Shown: one piece after another, positions 47,362-56,561 of the stretch | Layout of the letters: the number at the start of each line of letters is the position of its first letter | How positions within the stretch are numbered: position 1 is the first letter of the stretch | Origin: Trypanosoma brucei gambiense DAL972 | Lineage: Eukaryota; Euglenozoa; Kinetoplastea; Trypanosomatida; Trypanosomatidae | Assembly: GCF_000210295.1 (NCBI RefSeq) | Contig: NC_026739.1 | Location: forward strand, 468,262 to 532,261 | DNA length: 64,000 bases | Direction: 5' to 3' | The notes under the pieces: model-generated | The model's database searches: none | Told to the model about the DNA's origin: nothing | The model's input: only the letters and a program-made list of their open reading frames with translations | Translations under genes and position numbers: made by a program

Positions 47362-48528
47362 ATGCGCAAGAAGAGCGTGCAAGAGACCGATGAGGTTCCG
47401 AACGAGAGATTACCTCACATTTTGTCGTCTTCTGATGATCCAACTGAAGTGAACAAAGCTCTCGTTGTACTTCTACGGAGACTTCGCGCAGGTGCCGGCG
47501 AACCCATTTCTCTCTCACCAGCAACTCTTAGTCAACTCCTCCGTATTCTGGTGGGGCGCACAGATGATGCGTGGTTGGAGGTGAGAAAGAAAATTGCTTT
47601 TGTGTTTAGCGAGTTACTATCAAAGGACAATGCGGATGTGCTGGCGGATGCACTGCTCTACGGACGGTTGCACACCACAACAAGCAGCGAAGCTCGCGCC
47701 AGTCGTATTGACTTTGGAGGCGTGGATGAAAATAGTGCGCCGGACCCGTTCACGTCACTGAAGAAAATGAAGGAAATTTTAGGAAAACTGGCAGAGGCAC
47801 ATGGTACGGTAGAGCGGTGTGTTCCTGCGGCCGATGTTTTCCGAACATTTTTGCGCCTCCCTGCTCTTTTGGAAGTCATTATGTCACCAGAGCCGCTATT
47901 CGATGTTCAGGACAACGAGGGATCTGCTCCCGCCCACCGCGCAACGAAGAAACGCTGCTTCAATGATACTTGCATTGGAATACTTTGTCGCAGTGCGCAG
48001 GCTTACACAACGGCCCTTTGCACAGAAACTTGGCGCTCACTTTCCACTGCCTTATGCACAAATAAAGCTCTTTCGGCACCTTTGCTCTTGTGTTATTTCA
48101 ACGAATTTGTGGGCATGTTCCTGGGCTGCTTGGAAGGTGATAACTTCGTGGCAAAGCTTCATGCTCTGGAGCTCATTGATGCCATTCTTGAAGATGCCGC
48201 TTTTCTCAAAGCACGCCCAAAGCTTGCAGAGTCTCCGGCGTTGCTTTGTGCGTTACTTCCCCTGACGAACTCACGGTCACAACACATTCGTTTCCTTACT
48301 TTTGATGCAATTAAAGTTTTCATCGCAAAGGGAAACAAACCAGCCCCGATCCGTTATATTCTCTACATAAACCGTGAAACACTGGCACGCTATGTAGAGG
48401 ATTACTCCCCCAATGAAGCAACCATCGGGAAAGTGTTGAGTGCGGAGAAGGAAAAAATTCTGCGGAGTCTTCTTTCATTAGAACCACTGAGCCATGAGGA
48501 AGAAGTATTGTTGAATGCGTCGGCGTAG
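47362..48528 (+). CDS. MO25/CAB39-like scaffold protein
   Basis: The protein has 388 residues (human MO25 has 341). It is an all-helical ARM/HEAT-like solenoid. The C-terminal third matches MO25: AKLHALELIDAILEDAAFLKA (a tyrosine-kinase-like RQxxLKLLGELLLDRxN position), then RSQHIRFLTFDAIKVFIAKGNKPAPIRYIL (MO25 has NIQFEAFHVFKVFVANPNK). MO25 proteins activate STRAD/LKB1 and GCK/STE20 family kinases and, in trypanosomatids, may act in cell morphogenesis. The N-terminal half is more divergent. A TA/GT dinucleotide repeat starts 18 nt after the stop. Confidence 0.82.
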   Translation: MRKKSVQETDEVPNERLPHILSSSDDPTEVNKALVVLLRRLRAGAGEPISLSPATLSQLLRILVGRTDDAWLEVRKKIAFVFSELLSKDNADVLADALLYGRLHTTTSSEARASRIDFGGVDENSAPDPFTSLKKMKEILGKLAEAHGTVERCVPAADVFRTFLRLPALLEVIMSPEPLFDVQDNEGSAPAHRATKKRCFNDTCIGILCRSAQAYTTALCTETWRSLSTALCTNKALSAPLLLCYFNEFVGMFLGCLEGDNFVAKLHALELIDAILEDAAFLKARPKLAESPALLCALLPLTNSRSQHIRFLTFDAIKVFIAKGNKPAPIRYILYINRETLARYVEDYSPNEATIGKVLSAEKEKILRSLLSLEPLSHEEEVLLNASA

Positions 48529-48545
48529 CGTTTGGGTGGAGGTGC

Positions 48546-48588
<43 letters not shown>

Positions 48589-49040
48589 TTATGCATAGTA
48601 TTTGGTGTTTGAAGAATTGTTGGTGTCTTCATGTGTTAACCTCCGGCAATATTTTCCCTTTTGTTGGTTGTCCCCTTCGTCCCTGTCGCTGCATTTCTGA
48701 TTTATATCCTCTTTCCCTTCCATCTTTGTGTCTCCTTTTTTTTTTTCAAAAAAAAAAAGAATATTGTTGTGGTGCTTTTCGTACCCCATTGTGAAATATT
48801 GTGTGCAGGTTTGAGGGTAAAGTGTGATATTCAAATTTGACCACGGTAAAAGAAATAATAAAAGGTCAGAGTGTAACGCCAAGGGTTGAAAGAGTGCTGA
48901 AGTGGAGGTGGCGTTACATTGAAGAGTAACGTGACATTCATCAAGTGCAACGAGAACATTCTGGATATAAACACACTTGATTTTTTAGCAGACGAGAAAA
49001 ACCGTCGTCGTACTGTTGGTTCTATTGGTGACACTGTGCT
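48529..49040 (+). other. Intergenic spacer
   Basis: This 512-bp spacer has no gene. It contains (TA)n-(GT)n at 48546-48588. A T/A homopolymer pair (T12 at 48737-48748, A10 at 48751-48760) could fold as a weak hairpin. Confidence 0.45.
48546..48588 (+). repeat. (TA)n-(GT)n compound microsatellite in 3'UTR
   Basis: About 19 bp of alternating T/A pass directly into about 25 bp of alternating G/T, beginning 18 nt after the stop of the MO25-like gene. Confidence 0.95.
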
Positions 49041-50582
49041 ATGCCCCGTAGTGGTGATGCCAAGAGCAGCGGCAGTGAGGTTGCTTGCCGCACATTTGAC
49101 CCATGTCAACTTAATTTATCTTCGGCAACGCCCGTGGGCTCAGGGGCAATTTCTCATGTAGTGCGCACAACCCTGCAGGGCGCGGCGAACACCCCAATAG
49201 CGGTGAAGATTCTGTCGAAAATTCAACTACTTCAGCAGAAAAAAGTTCAGTCGGCGATGAATGAGAAACGTGCACTCTTAGACTTGGCACCGCATCCCTT
49301 TATCGCTCGCTTGTACGGCACGGCCCAATCCGAGGATGAGCTGTACTTTGTTATGGAACACCTCCCACACGGAGACCTTTTAGAGCATATCAGAACCCGG
49401 TATTCACGACATTCGTGCCGCCGACACTCTGAAGATGTTGCCAACACCCCGAGTGATCGTAATGGGCTGCAAACATCGTCTAGTTCCACTCCTTGTTTGG
49501 ACTTCCACGACATTCAGCTCATTACGGCGCAACTTGTCGTGGGGCTCGCTCACGTATTTGCGAAGGGTTTTGTGTTGCGTGACCTTAAACCTGAGAATAT
49601 CGTGTTCGACGAAAAATATCGTGCGTGCCTGGTCGACTTTGATACGGTGGATGTGGAGGGCCGCACCGCACTGCCCATATCCAACAAAGGAGTTGCGGTA
49701 CGCAGCAAACGCTCCAGCGGTGAAGGGAAGGACGGAGCTAAGAAACGACTAACCATTTCATCCATACAGACGATGCGGCGCAATACCGCTAAGTTTTGCG
49801 GGACAGCGCAATACGTCTCACCTGAGATGGTAGGGGAGTGCCGCTGGAGTTACAGTAGCGACCTTTGGGCTCTGGGCACCGTTGTTTATGAGATGCTGTA
49901 TGGGAAACATATGTTTTCGGGAGATAATGCCTTTAAGGTAATGAAGGCTGTGGTAAAGGGCGTTTCACCTGAGAATGTCCCCTTTCCTCGTGTGGATATC
50001 GGTCCAGAGTTTGACGCCTTTGAGCGCACGAAGGATTTCATAGTTCGGTTGTGCCACACAGATCCAACTCAGCGTCTTGGTGTGAATCCAATCACTGGAA
50101 TGTTCGATCTGGATGTGCTAAGACAGCATGACATATTTGGGGATTTCTGTTGGGATGTTTTGGATGAGCACGTTCAGCAATACAGGCCCGTTGACATTTC
50201 CGCTAACCCCAATGAATGCGCGGCTCCCGCTTCGTTCCGCGGGCCGCTGCATCCGCAAATGTTGTCGGATCACACAGCTTCCCTGGAGTCTCACTACCAC
50301 GCTGTGCCAGTTCATAACCCAGAATACGCTGAGTACGTTTATACGGCTACTGCCGATGTTAATCCGTTTGAGCGGTGGGCGTGTGGTGTTGTTGAGAAAG
50401 ATGCTAATTATAATGTGGAAAATGAGGCTGTAACGAGAGGGTTGGAGAAGGAAAGTGTTCCCAAGCTTAGCGCAGAAAACTCTGAGTGCGACGGCAGTGA
50501 TGATGATGATGATGATATTTCCGTGATTGATGATGTTGGTGTGCAATACTTCAATAATGTTCATGAAGATTTCATGAAGTAA
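49041..50582 (+). CDS. PDK1-like AGC protein kinase with DFD in place of DFG
   Basis: The protein has 513 residues. The kinase domain starts near the N-terminus: PVGSGAISHVV (31-41), K56 in AVKI, E75 in the C-helix, LRDLKPEN with D181. The metal-binding motif reads D199-F200-D201, so the usual glycine is Asp. An insertion of about 40 basic residues (207-248) follows, before FCGTAQYVSPE (252-262) and YSSDLWALG. GTAQYVSPE and SDLWALG are characteristic of PDK1 rather than other AGC kinases. There are smaller inserts at about 120-152, no recognisable PH domain, and an acidic C-terminal tail (DGSDDDDDD). PDK1 phosphorylates the T-loop of kinases such as AKT. Confidence 0.88.
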   Translation: MPRSGDAKSSGSEVACRTFDPCQLNLSSATPVGSGAISHVVRTTLQGAANTPIAVKILSKIQLLQQKKVQSAMNEKRALLDLAPHPFIARLYGTAQSEDELYFVMEHLPHGDLLEHIRTRYSRHSCRRHSEDVANTPSDRNGLQTSSSSTPCLDFHDIQLITAQLVVGLAHVFAKGFVLRDLKPENIVFDEKYRACLVDFDTVDVEGRTALPISNKGVAVRSKRSSGEGKDGAKKRLTISSIQTMRRNTAKFCGTAQYVSPEMVGECRWSYSSDLWALGTVVYEMLYGKHMFSGDNAFKVMKAVVKGVSPENVPFPRVDIGPEFDAFERTKDFIVRLCHTDPTQRLGVNPITGMFDLDVLRQHDIFGDFCWDVLDEHVQQYRPVDISANPNECAAPASFRGPLHPQMLSDHTASLESHYHAVPVHNPEYAEYVYTATADVNPFERWACGVVEKDANYNVENEAVTRGLEKESVPKLSAENSECDGSDDDDDDISVIDDVGVQYFNNVHEDFMK

Positions 50583-52519
50583 TGGTATTATGTGTGTGTG
50601 TGTGTATGTATGGGAGGCATTCGTCACTCTATTTCCTTTGCAGTAATTCAGTTGTTACTTCGAGTTTTGTTCCTTTCTGAAGTGGTAGACACAATTAAGG
50701 TCTCTACCTTTTCCCTTCTTTTTTTTTTCTCTCTGGGGGAATTATTCCCTCCTTCGTCTTTTTTTTTTTTAAATATATCCTGACCCATTATTGTCGCGGT
50801 CTCCACTGGCCTGAAAAAAGTACCCGAGAGGGCGACCATATGCGAAAGTTTTGTTGGATTAAATGTTGTTGTATTTGTTTTGCAACGTACATTCCCTCTT
50901 TTCTGATTTAGCTCCCTTACTCAAAATCGACACCATGCTTGTATGGTTTCGACGGTTGCAGTTGCGAAAAAAAAAAAGAAAACAGTGGATATGGAGCAAA
51001 ATCTAAGAAGGATTTCCCACTCCTTTTCTATTTTATTGCCTTGCGGTACAAAGCCAGTGTGGTTAATGCACTCGTAAGATATCAGCAGGATGAAACGTTG
51101 ACCTTTGCAAGGAGAGTGGGGAAGAAATAACTTTGTTTACCCTACGCTCGCAATGGTTCCACTTATCCATTCGTATATTTATCTTTTTATCTATTTACAT
51201 ATGCTTGTATCTATTTATATGTACGCATTCATTTATGAATATATGTGAGTTACCAACTGGCTTGTGGAGTGCCTTTGGTTACTGCGGTTTGATCCAGGAA
51301 ATTAGTTGCATGTTGGTGGAGTGGAGTGGAGTGAGAAGATAAATATAGGGGGATTGCCTTTAACAGCAGCACTTTATGTAATATGGGTTCTTTGCAGGAA
51401 GTTGCTTTCATTCATGAATATACCGCTCATAATTTCCGCACCATGTGATCTATTAACGGCATATTTTGATACTGGTAGTCGCAAAGGTTTTATTCCTTAA
51501 CATATTAACCAAAAAATTATGAAAAAAAAAGTACACATGACGCGGTAGCGTTCGTCCCTCGCATCATACCACCTGACCTCTGGTGAGGCGCATGCCCAAA
51601 AGCGTGTGTACTTCAACTGCTTGTGCCACTTATTATTATTATTATTTTTTTTTTCTTAAAGAGGGGAGGAGGGGTTGAGTGTGAGGCGTTAAGCTGCAGA
51701 TGGTGATACGACCATATCGTGGAAACCGTGAGGGCAAAGGGTTGCATGATGTTTTATTCTCTTTGGATTTACCGTATGCAAAACAGATGATATGGGTTGT
51801 ATAACATTACCTAGCTGATCAAAGGAGTTGTGTATATTTGTGCGTTAACGCGTATTATACATTAATTGGAGGTGATAAAATGAATAAGCTTCAAATGTTT
51901 TCTATTCGTCTTTTATGTTTTGTTTTGCGTGTGTGTGTGTTTTCTTGCTTTTTTTTTAAGTTGTGGTACTGCAGCAGGGAAGTTGGTGAGGGTTGAGGTT
52001 GTATCATCGTCAGCGTTGCAAGTGATTGCGAACTGGCAGGAAGCGCCTCTTTTGAATTGAAAGCAACAAAGGTGATTTTTTTTTTAAAAAAAGAAATATA
52101 TAAACATGCATATACAAGGTGTGTACAGTACAATAGGAGAGTGAACATGTTTTACGGTTGTAGGGGAATGCTCTGATGAGTTGCGCTTAGTGATATCCCG
52201 TGCGTAAATAGAAAAAAAAAGATTAACGAGTACAAACACTTTTCTCTTTTACCTTGACATGCCAGGCTTGCTCGCACATTGTTTGAGTTTGCACTAACAC
52301 CAAGATCAGTGTTATTTCTTTTTGCGTTTCTTCCCTTATTTAATTTTTTTTATTGCTTCGTGTACTTTCTATTTTCCTTTTTCATAGAGTCTGTTAACCA
52401 AATTAAAAGGGGAGGTGAAGAAATAGGGGACGCTGCTTACAAGGATAGTATTTTAGAAATACATTCAGGTTGGTAAGCAGACACGACAAAGCGTTTTTCT
52501 CTCCCTGTTTTCTGCAACC
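50583..52519 (+). other. Long gene-poor stretch
   Basis: These 1.94 kb hold no supported gene. A (GT)n run at 50590-50604 follows the kinase stop. The 3' end carries a good pyrimidine tract (52315-52384) with AG at 52386-52387, which should serve the following gene. I see no tRNA-like A and B boxes; small RNAs cannot be judged by eye. Confidence 0.45.
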
Positions 52520-55519
52520 ATGATGGAGGTAAGCAGTTTGGAGCAACTGTTGTCTCTTATTCAGAGGGAAGCCATTCTCGTAGTTAAGTTCTATGCTGAT
52601 TGGTGCGGGCCATGCAAGCAGATAGAGGGGCAGTATAACGTGTTGAGTCAAGTGTTCACAGCGGTAACATTTTGCACGTGCAATATTGACCGCAATCGAG
52701 CCTGCGCGGAGCGTTTTCAGGTGCAAAGTATACCAACATTCATAATTTGGTACCGTGGGCGTGTGGAAACGACGATCCGTGGAGGAGATTTACCCCAAGT
52801 GGAAAGAGTAATTGTCGATTTGACCAGACAACAGCAGCATGGTGAAGTGGCGATTGCTTCGGCGTCACGGGAGCAATCTGCATCACGCCCAATCCACGAG
52901 ATTTTGCTGGCGAAGATGAATCAACTGGCGCAGACCATCAAGACCACCCCCGCAAACAAGGGTGCTGAACAAGGTGCTTGCGAAGCAGTTTATGCTCTTC
53001 TCGAAGCCGGCTGTGAGCAACAACCGTTCGGTGCTTTGTTGCTTCCCTACTTTGCTTGTGAGGGATTCAGTGCGGTTGCTGTGGATGCCCTGTTTGCTTA
53101 CATTTCTTCCAAGGGTGAGCCATATTCCAAAGGCATTCAAATAATTGTCAATAGAATGATGACCCAATTGATTGAATTTTTCCTGGCTTCGACCTTGGAC
53201 CAGACTCGCGAACTATGTATGATGCAGCGGGCAGTGTATTCTATGGTGACATGCCGGTCGGTTCTGCCTATATTTGTTCATTCACACCTCTTTTACAGCG
53301 ATTCTTTTACTGATGGCTTACAACTTGAGTATGGGACTATCTTAGGTGCCATGCTCGGTGTGGGTGTGTTTAGTCGCGCATCCCGCCCGCTTCCACCACT
53401 CTTGCGCATGGTTGAGTGGAGGGGGTATATGGACATGTTTCCTACAGAGTCGGAAGACCACTCTCAAAAAATATCGGACCTGCAGAGCAGCATGGAAACT
53501 GCATGTGATGCGAACAAACGTATAGTCCTGGTGCTGCTCCAAAATAAACTGTCCCGTTTTCACACATTGCGGTTCATGGGGTCGGCCCTACGTCTCAACG
53601 CCGGGTACACCAGGACCATGCACCATGATTTGCCTCTTTCCTCACGGTTCTTTATGTGCCAACTGAATGATGTGTTAATGGAGGCTGCGCTTCCTGTGTT
53701 CACGAAGGGATGTGATGCGTCATCTATTCCACCTGCTTATCTTTTGGAAGATCCGGGTGAGGAAACGGTCGTGGACTTTGGGGAAAGTGTAGAGCGCATC
53801 ACCCATTATGATGAAAACCGACCGCTTCCTTCCTTTCCATCACTTCAAGAACCCTTCAAACCTACTGTGCATCTCTTTTTCCTTGCGGCTCGCTCAATGA
53901 TGCTTAGCGTGTCAGTTCTCATCGAGTTGCATGAACGAGTTGAACATGAATCATCACGACCGAACACCTCAACTCAACAACGTGCCTTGTGTATTGTGGA
54001 AAAGTCGCTCGTTGAAGGGCTGATTGGCTCCCACAGTCTTGGTCAGAAACGTGTGCGTTTGTTGAACGGAATTGCTGGGTGGCTTGTAAAAGTTATGGGC
54101 ACGCTGGAGGATGGAACTCTTTTACCTGAGCCACCTGAGACCTGGAAGTACTTACCACAGCAGTTAGTGGAAGTAGTCATTCGTGGCATGCAGCTTGCTC
54201 CACTAGACTATCCCGACGTGGAAAATGTTATCTCACTTATGCTTGTTTTGATGGGGAACACAGTATACTTTCCTAAACCCCATACACATGCGCTTTTTCC
54301 AGACTTTCTTCTGCGGCTTTTGCGAAATGAGGATACGCAGCAAGCCTTAATGGCACACCGATGGTTTTCCCAGAATATCGTACGCAGTTGTGTTTTATGC
54401 TATATTGCGGTGGAGAAGTCCACCTACGAGAAAGTATCGGTGCGTTACACACTTTCACGGTGTACGAAATCATTTCTTTTGCACGAATCCTTGTGTCAAC
54501 CTGTACGTGCAGAGTTTGAAGCAGGCGGGACGCTTTTGGAACGCTTTTCGCACATGGTCACTGCTGAGGTTAACGACGCAGTGGATCAACTGATTGACAC
54601 ATTAACGCAAATGAACCGTCTCGTGCGTGAGGGTGCCGATCTCAGCGAAAATCCCAATCCTCATCGCGGTGATGGTGGAGGGAACGATGGCACTGCAGGT
54701 CGTGCCGCGACTGTTAATCGTGGAACTCATAGGAATACGGAAAATGAGGAAGAAAGTGAAGATGAAACTGAGGGCTCACCTCAGTCTTACCATCAGCTTG
54801 GTCTGGGGTTAAAGCAGCGGATTCTTCTCTTTGAAGGTAGTGTGGACCTGTTCATTCAGTTGGCATCGAGCTTCCCCAAAGGCGTTGCCCAGAACATGGT
54901 GGCGCAGCAAATTAGCCAGATGTTGGCGCGAAGTCTTACTAGTTTTGTTGGAGCGGACAGTAAAAAACTGAAGATCGAGCATCCGGAGCGCTACGGTTTC
55001 CGACCTCGTGAAATACTTGGACGTATTGTTGAGTGTTTGGTACAGTTCGTTCGCTTAGAGAACTTCCTGCGATGTCTGTGTAACTGTGGTGTGCCGCAAA
55101 AGGATATCCTCCAGGCGATGAAGGTAATTTCAGAACGCGGACTAGTTGGTGAGCATCTTGTGTGGAAATTGAATGAGATCGCTTCTTCCCTCCAAGCCAT
55201 GTCGGCACGGGTACGTGAAGAGGAAGCCCTATGGGATGAAGCGCCGGAGTTTGCTCTCGACGCCTTACTTTCCACGCCGTTGCTTCGTCCCATAGCTCTG
55301 CCTTCTGATGTAAAGGATTTGGACGATCTTGTGTATACAAATGAGGACACTCTTCATCACCTTTTGTTGTCGGAAAGCAAACACCCGTTTACTAAAGAGT
55401 ATCTGGATGAAGAGATGGTGAAGGAGTTCAACGCACGTGAGGACGTTATGCAGGCGAGGGAGCGACTTCAAAACCGCATAGCCGAATGGTTGAGGAACGC
55501 GAAGGCGCACCGTGAATGA
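52520..55519 (+). CDS. Thioredoxin domain fused to UFD2/UBE4-type ubiquitin chain elongation factor (E4)
   Basis: The protein has 999 residues. Residues about 5-110 are a complete thioredoxin domain with the active site WCGPC (28-32), the CNIDRN strand and the cis-proline loop SIPTF. A linker follows, then a long helical region with UFD2 core features, best seen at LKIEHPERYGFRPREILGRIVECL (UFD2 proteins have KVKDPEKYGFNPKELL). An acidic insert (NEEESEDETEG) lies before it. The last 90 residues (PEFALDALLSTPLLRPIALP, then LLLSESKHPFTKEYL) match a U-box. UFD2 enzymes extend ubiquitin chains on substrates bound to p97/CDC48. A fused redox domain is not part of yeast or human UFD2. The start is ATG 52520 (a second ATG follows at once). 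Confidence 0.88.
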   Translation: MMEVSSLEQLLSLIQREAILVVKFYADWCGPCKQIEGQYNVLSQVFTAVTFCTCNIDRNRACAERFQVQSIPTFIIWYRGRVETTIRGGDLPQVERVIVDLTRQQQHGEVAIASASREQSASRPIHEILLAKMNQLAQTIKTTPANKGAEQGACEAVYALLEAGCEQQPFGALLLPYFACEGFSAVAVDALFAYISSKGEPYSKGIQIIVNRMMTQLIEFFLASTLDQTRELCMMQRAVYSMVTCRSVLPIFVHSHLFYSDSFTDGLQLEYGTILGAMLGVGVFSRASRPLPPLLRMVEWRGYMDMFPTESEDHSQKISDLQSSMETACDANKRIVLVLLQNKLSRFHTLRFMGSALRLNAGYTRTMHHDLPLSSRFFMCQLNDVLMEAALPVFTKGCDASSIPPAYLLEDPGEETVVDFGESVERITHYDENRPLPSFPSLQEPFKPTVHLFFLAARSMMLSVSVLIELHERVEHESSRPNTSTQQRALCIVEKSLVEGLIGSHSLGQKRVRLLNGIAGWLVKVMGTLEDGTLLPEPPETWKYLPQQLVEVVIRGMQLAPLDYPDVENVISLMLVLMGNTVYFPKPHTHALFPDFLLRLLRNEDTQQALMAHRWFSQNIVRSCVLCYIAVEKSTYEKVSVRYTLSRCTKSFLLHESLCQPVRAEFEAGGTLLERFSHMVTAEVNDAVDQLIDTLTQMNRLVREGADLSENPNPHRGDGGGNDGTAGRAATVNRGTHRNTENEEESEDETEGSPQSYHQLGLGLKQRILLFEGSVDLFIQLASSFPKGVAQNMVAQQISQMLARSLTSFVGADSKKLKIEHPERYGFRPREILGRIVECLVQFVRLENFLRCLCNCGVPQKDILQAMKVISERGLVGEHLVWKLNEIASSLQAMSARVREEEALWDEAPEFALDALLSTPLLRPIALPSDVKDLDDLVYTNEDTLHHLLLSESKHPFTKEYLDEEMVKEFNAREDVMQARERLQNRIAEWLRNAKAHRE

Positions 55520-56561
55520 TGCAGAAGAATGATAGAGAGTGCGTGTGCGTGTATGTGTGGTATTGTGCTGTTGGCTAGAAACGGCACCTTCTCTATGAGC
55601 TCCCCATTTTTTTTGTTTTGCTGTGGGTAGTTATGACTTTCTGCATTCTTTTCGGTTGTGTGTTTCATCCGAGGTTTCTTTTCGTTTTCATTAGGGGTAA
55701 AGTGGGGGACGGTTGGCACACTCCTTCATTTCCAGCTGTTTTTTTTAAATTTTGGGGGGCTGATCGTTGAGAATTGTGGTTTGCGGTGTTACTTCCCTGC
55801 ACACTTCGCGGTGCCGGACGTGTAGAGAAATTAACTGCCATCATGTGAAGCCATTGGAGTGGTCGTGACCTAATGACCAGTGGTTATTGTTGGTGGGGTG
55901 GGTGCCCAGCGGTCATGCCTGTTCGATGTAGTGCTTAACATTCTTTGTTGTTTTATTTCATCCATTCTTAAGAGTTTGTGTTCACTTTTGTGGCGTCGAG
56001 TGTTTATCTTTTAATTCCATTCGGTGCCTTTTTCCCCTGTTCCCGTTTGCGTTTTCAAACGGTTGTGCGGCAATCCGACAGAGGGTGAAAGCTGAAGGTT
56101 GGTGAGGGGACTATTTCTATGTGAGGGAATAGAAGTGGTATTGTGGAAGACTTGTTGCATGTCTTCACGTATATAACGCAATTTTCCCTGCTTTGCTGCA
56201 AGTGGATCGGCATGTTTTCAATCCACAAAAAAAAAAATTTAAGCTTAAACCACTGGCCGACGCTTGTTGCTGATAAAGGAAACCGAAATGGTTCAGTGCG
56301 CCTTCAGCGAACTGGTGGCTGTGGCTTCCGCTTGGTGGGTTGTGCACCGCACTGTGTGTTTACTTCCATGTTGTCCGTCTCGTTGGGCCTGTTCCAACAA
56401 CTGAATCAGCGGGAGTATGTATGCATATATTTACCGAATTACGGATTGCGCTTATCTTTTGTTCATTCCCTGCTAATTTTCGCTACGTGATACGCCATTT
56501 ATTGTGCGTTGTTTACAAAGCTGATTTAGCGGCGGATAATATTCCGTCCCTCTCCTCTTGA
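55520..56561 (+). other. Intergenic spacer
   Basis: This 1.04-kb spacer has no supported gene. A G/T-rich alternating stretch lies at 55540-55560, about 20 nt after the stop. The 115-codon open frame at 56143 begins with TTG and looks like chance. Confidence 0.45.

Noticed and set aside
51280..51310. A GGTTTGATCC stretch resembling a tRNA B box
   Set aside because: No matching A box or cloverleaf stems could be drawn around it.
56143..56490. A 115-codon open frame in the spacer before 56562
   Set aside because: It starts with TTG, overlaps the likely 5'UTR and splice signals of the next gene, and has no recognisable domain.
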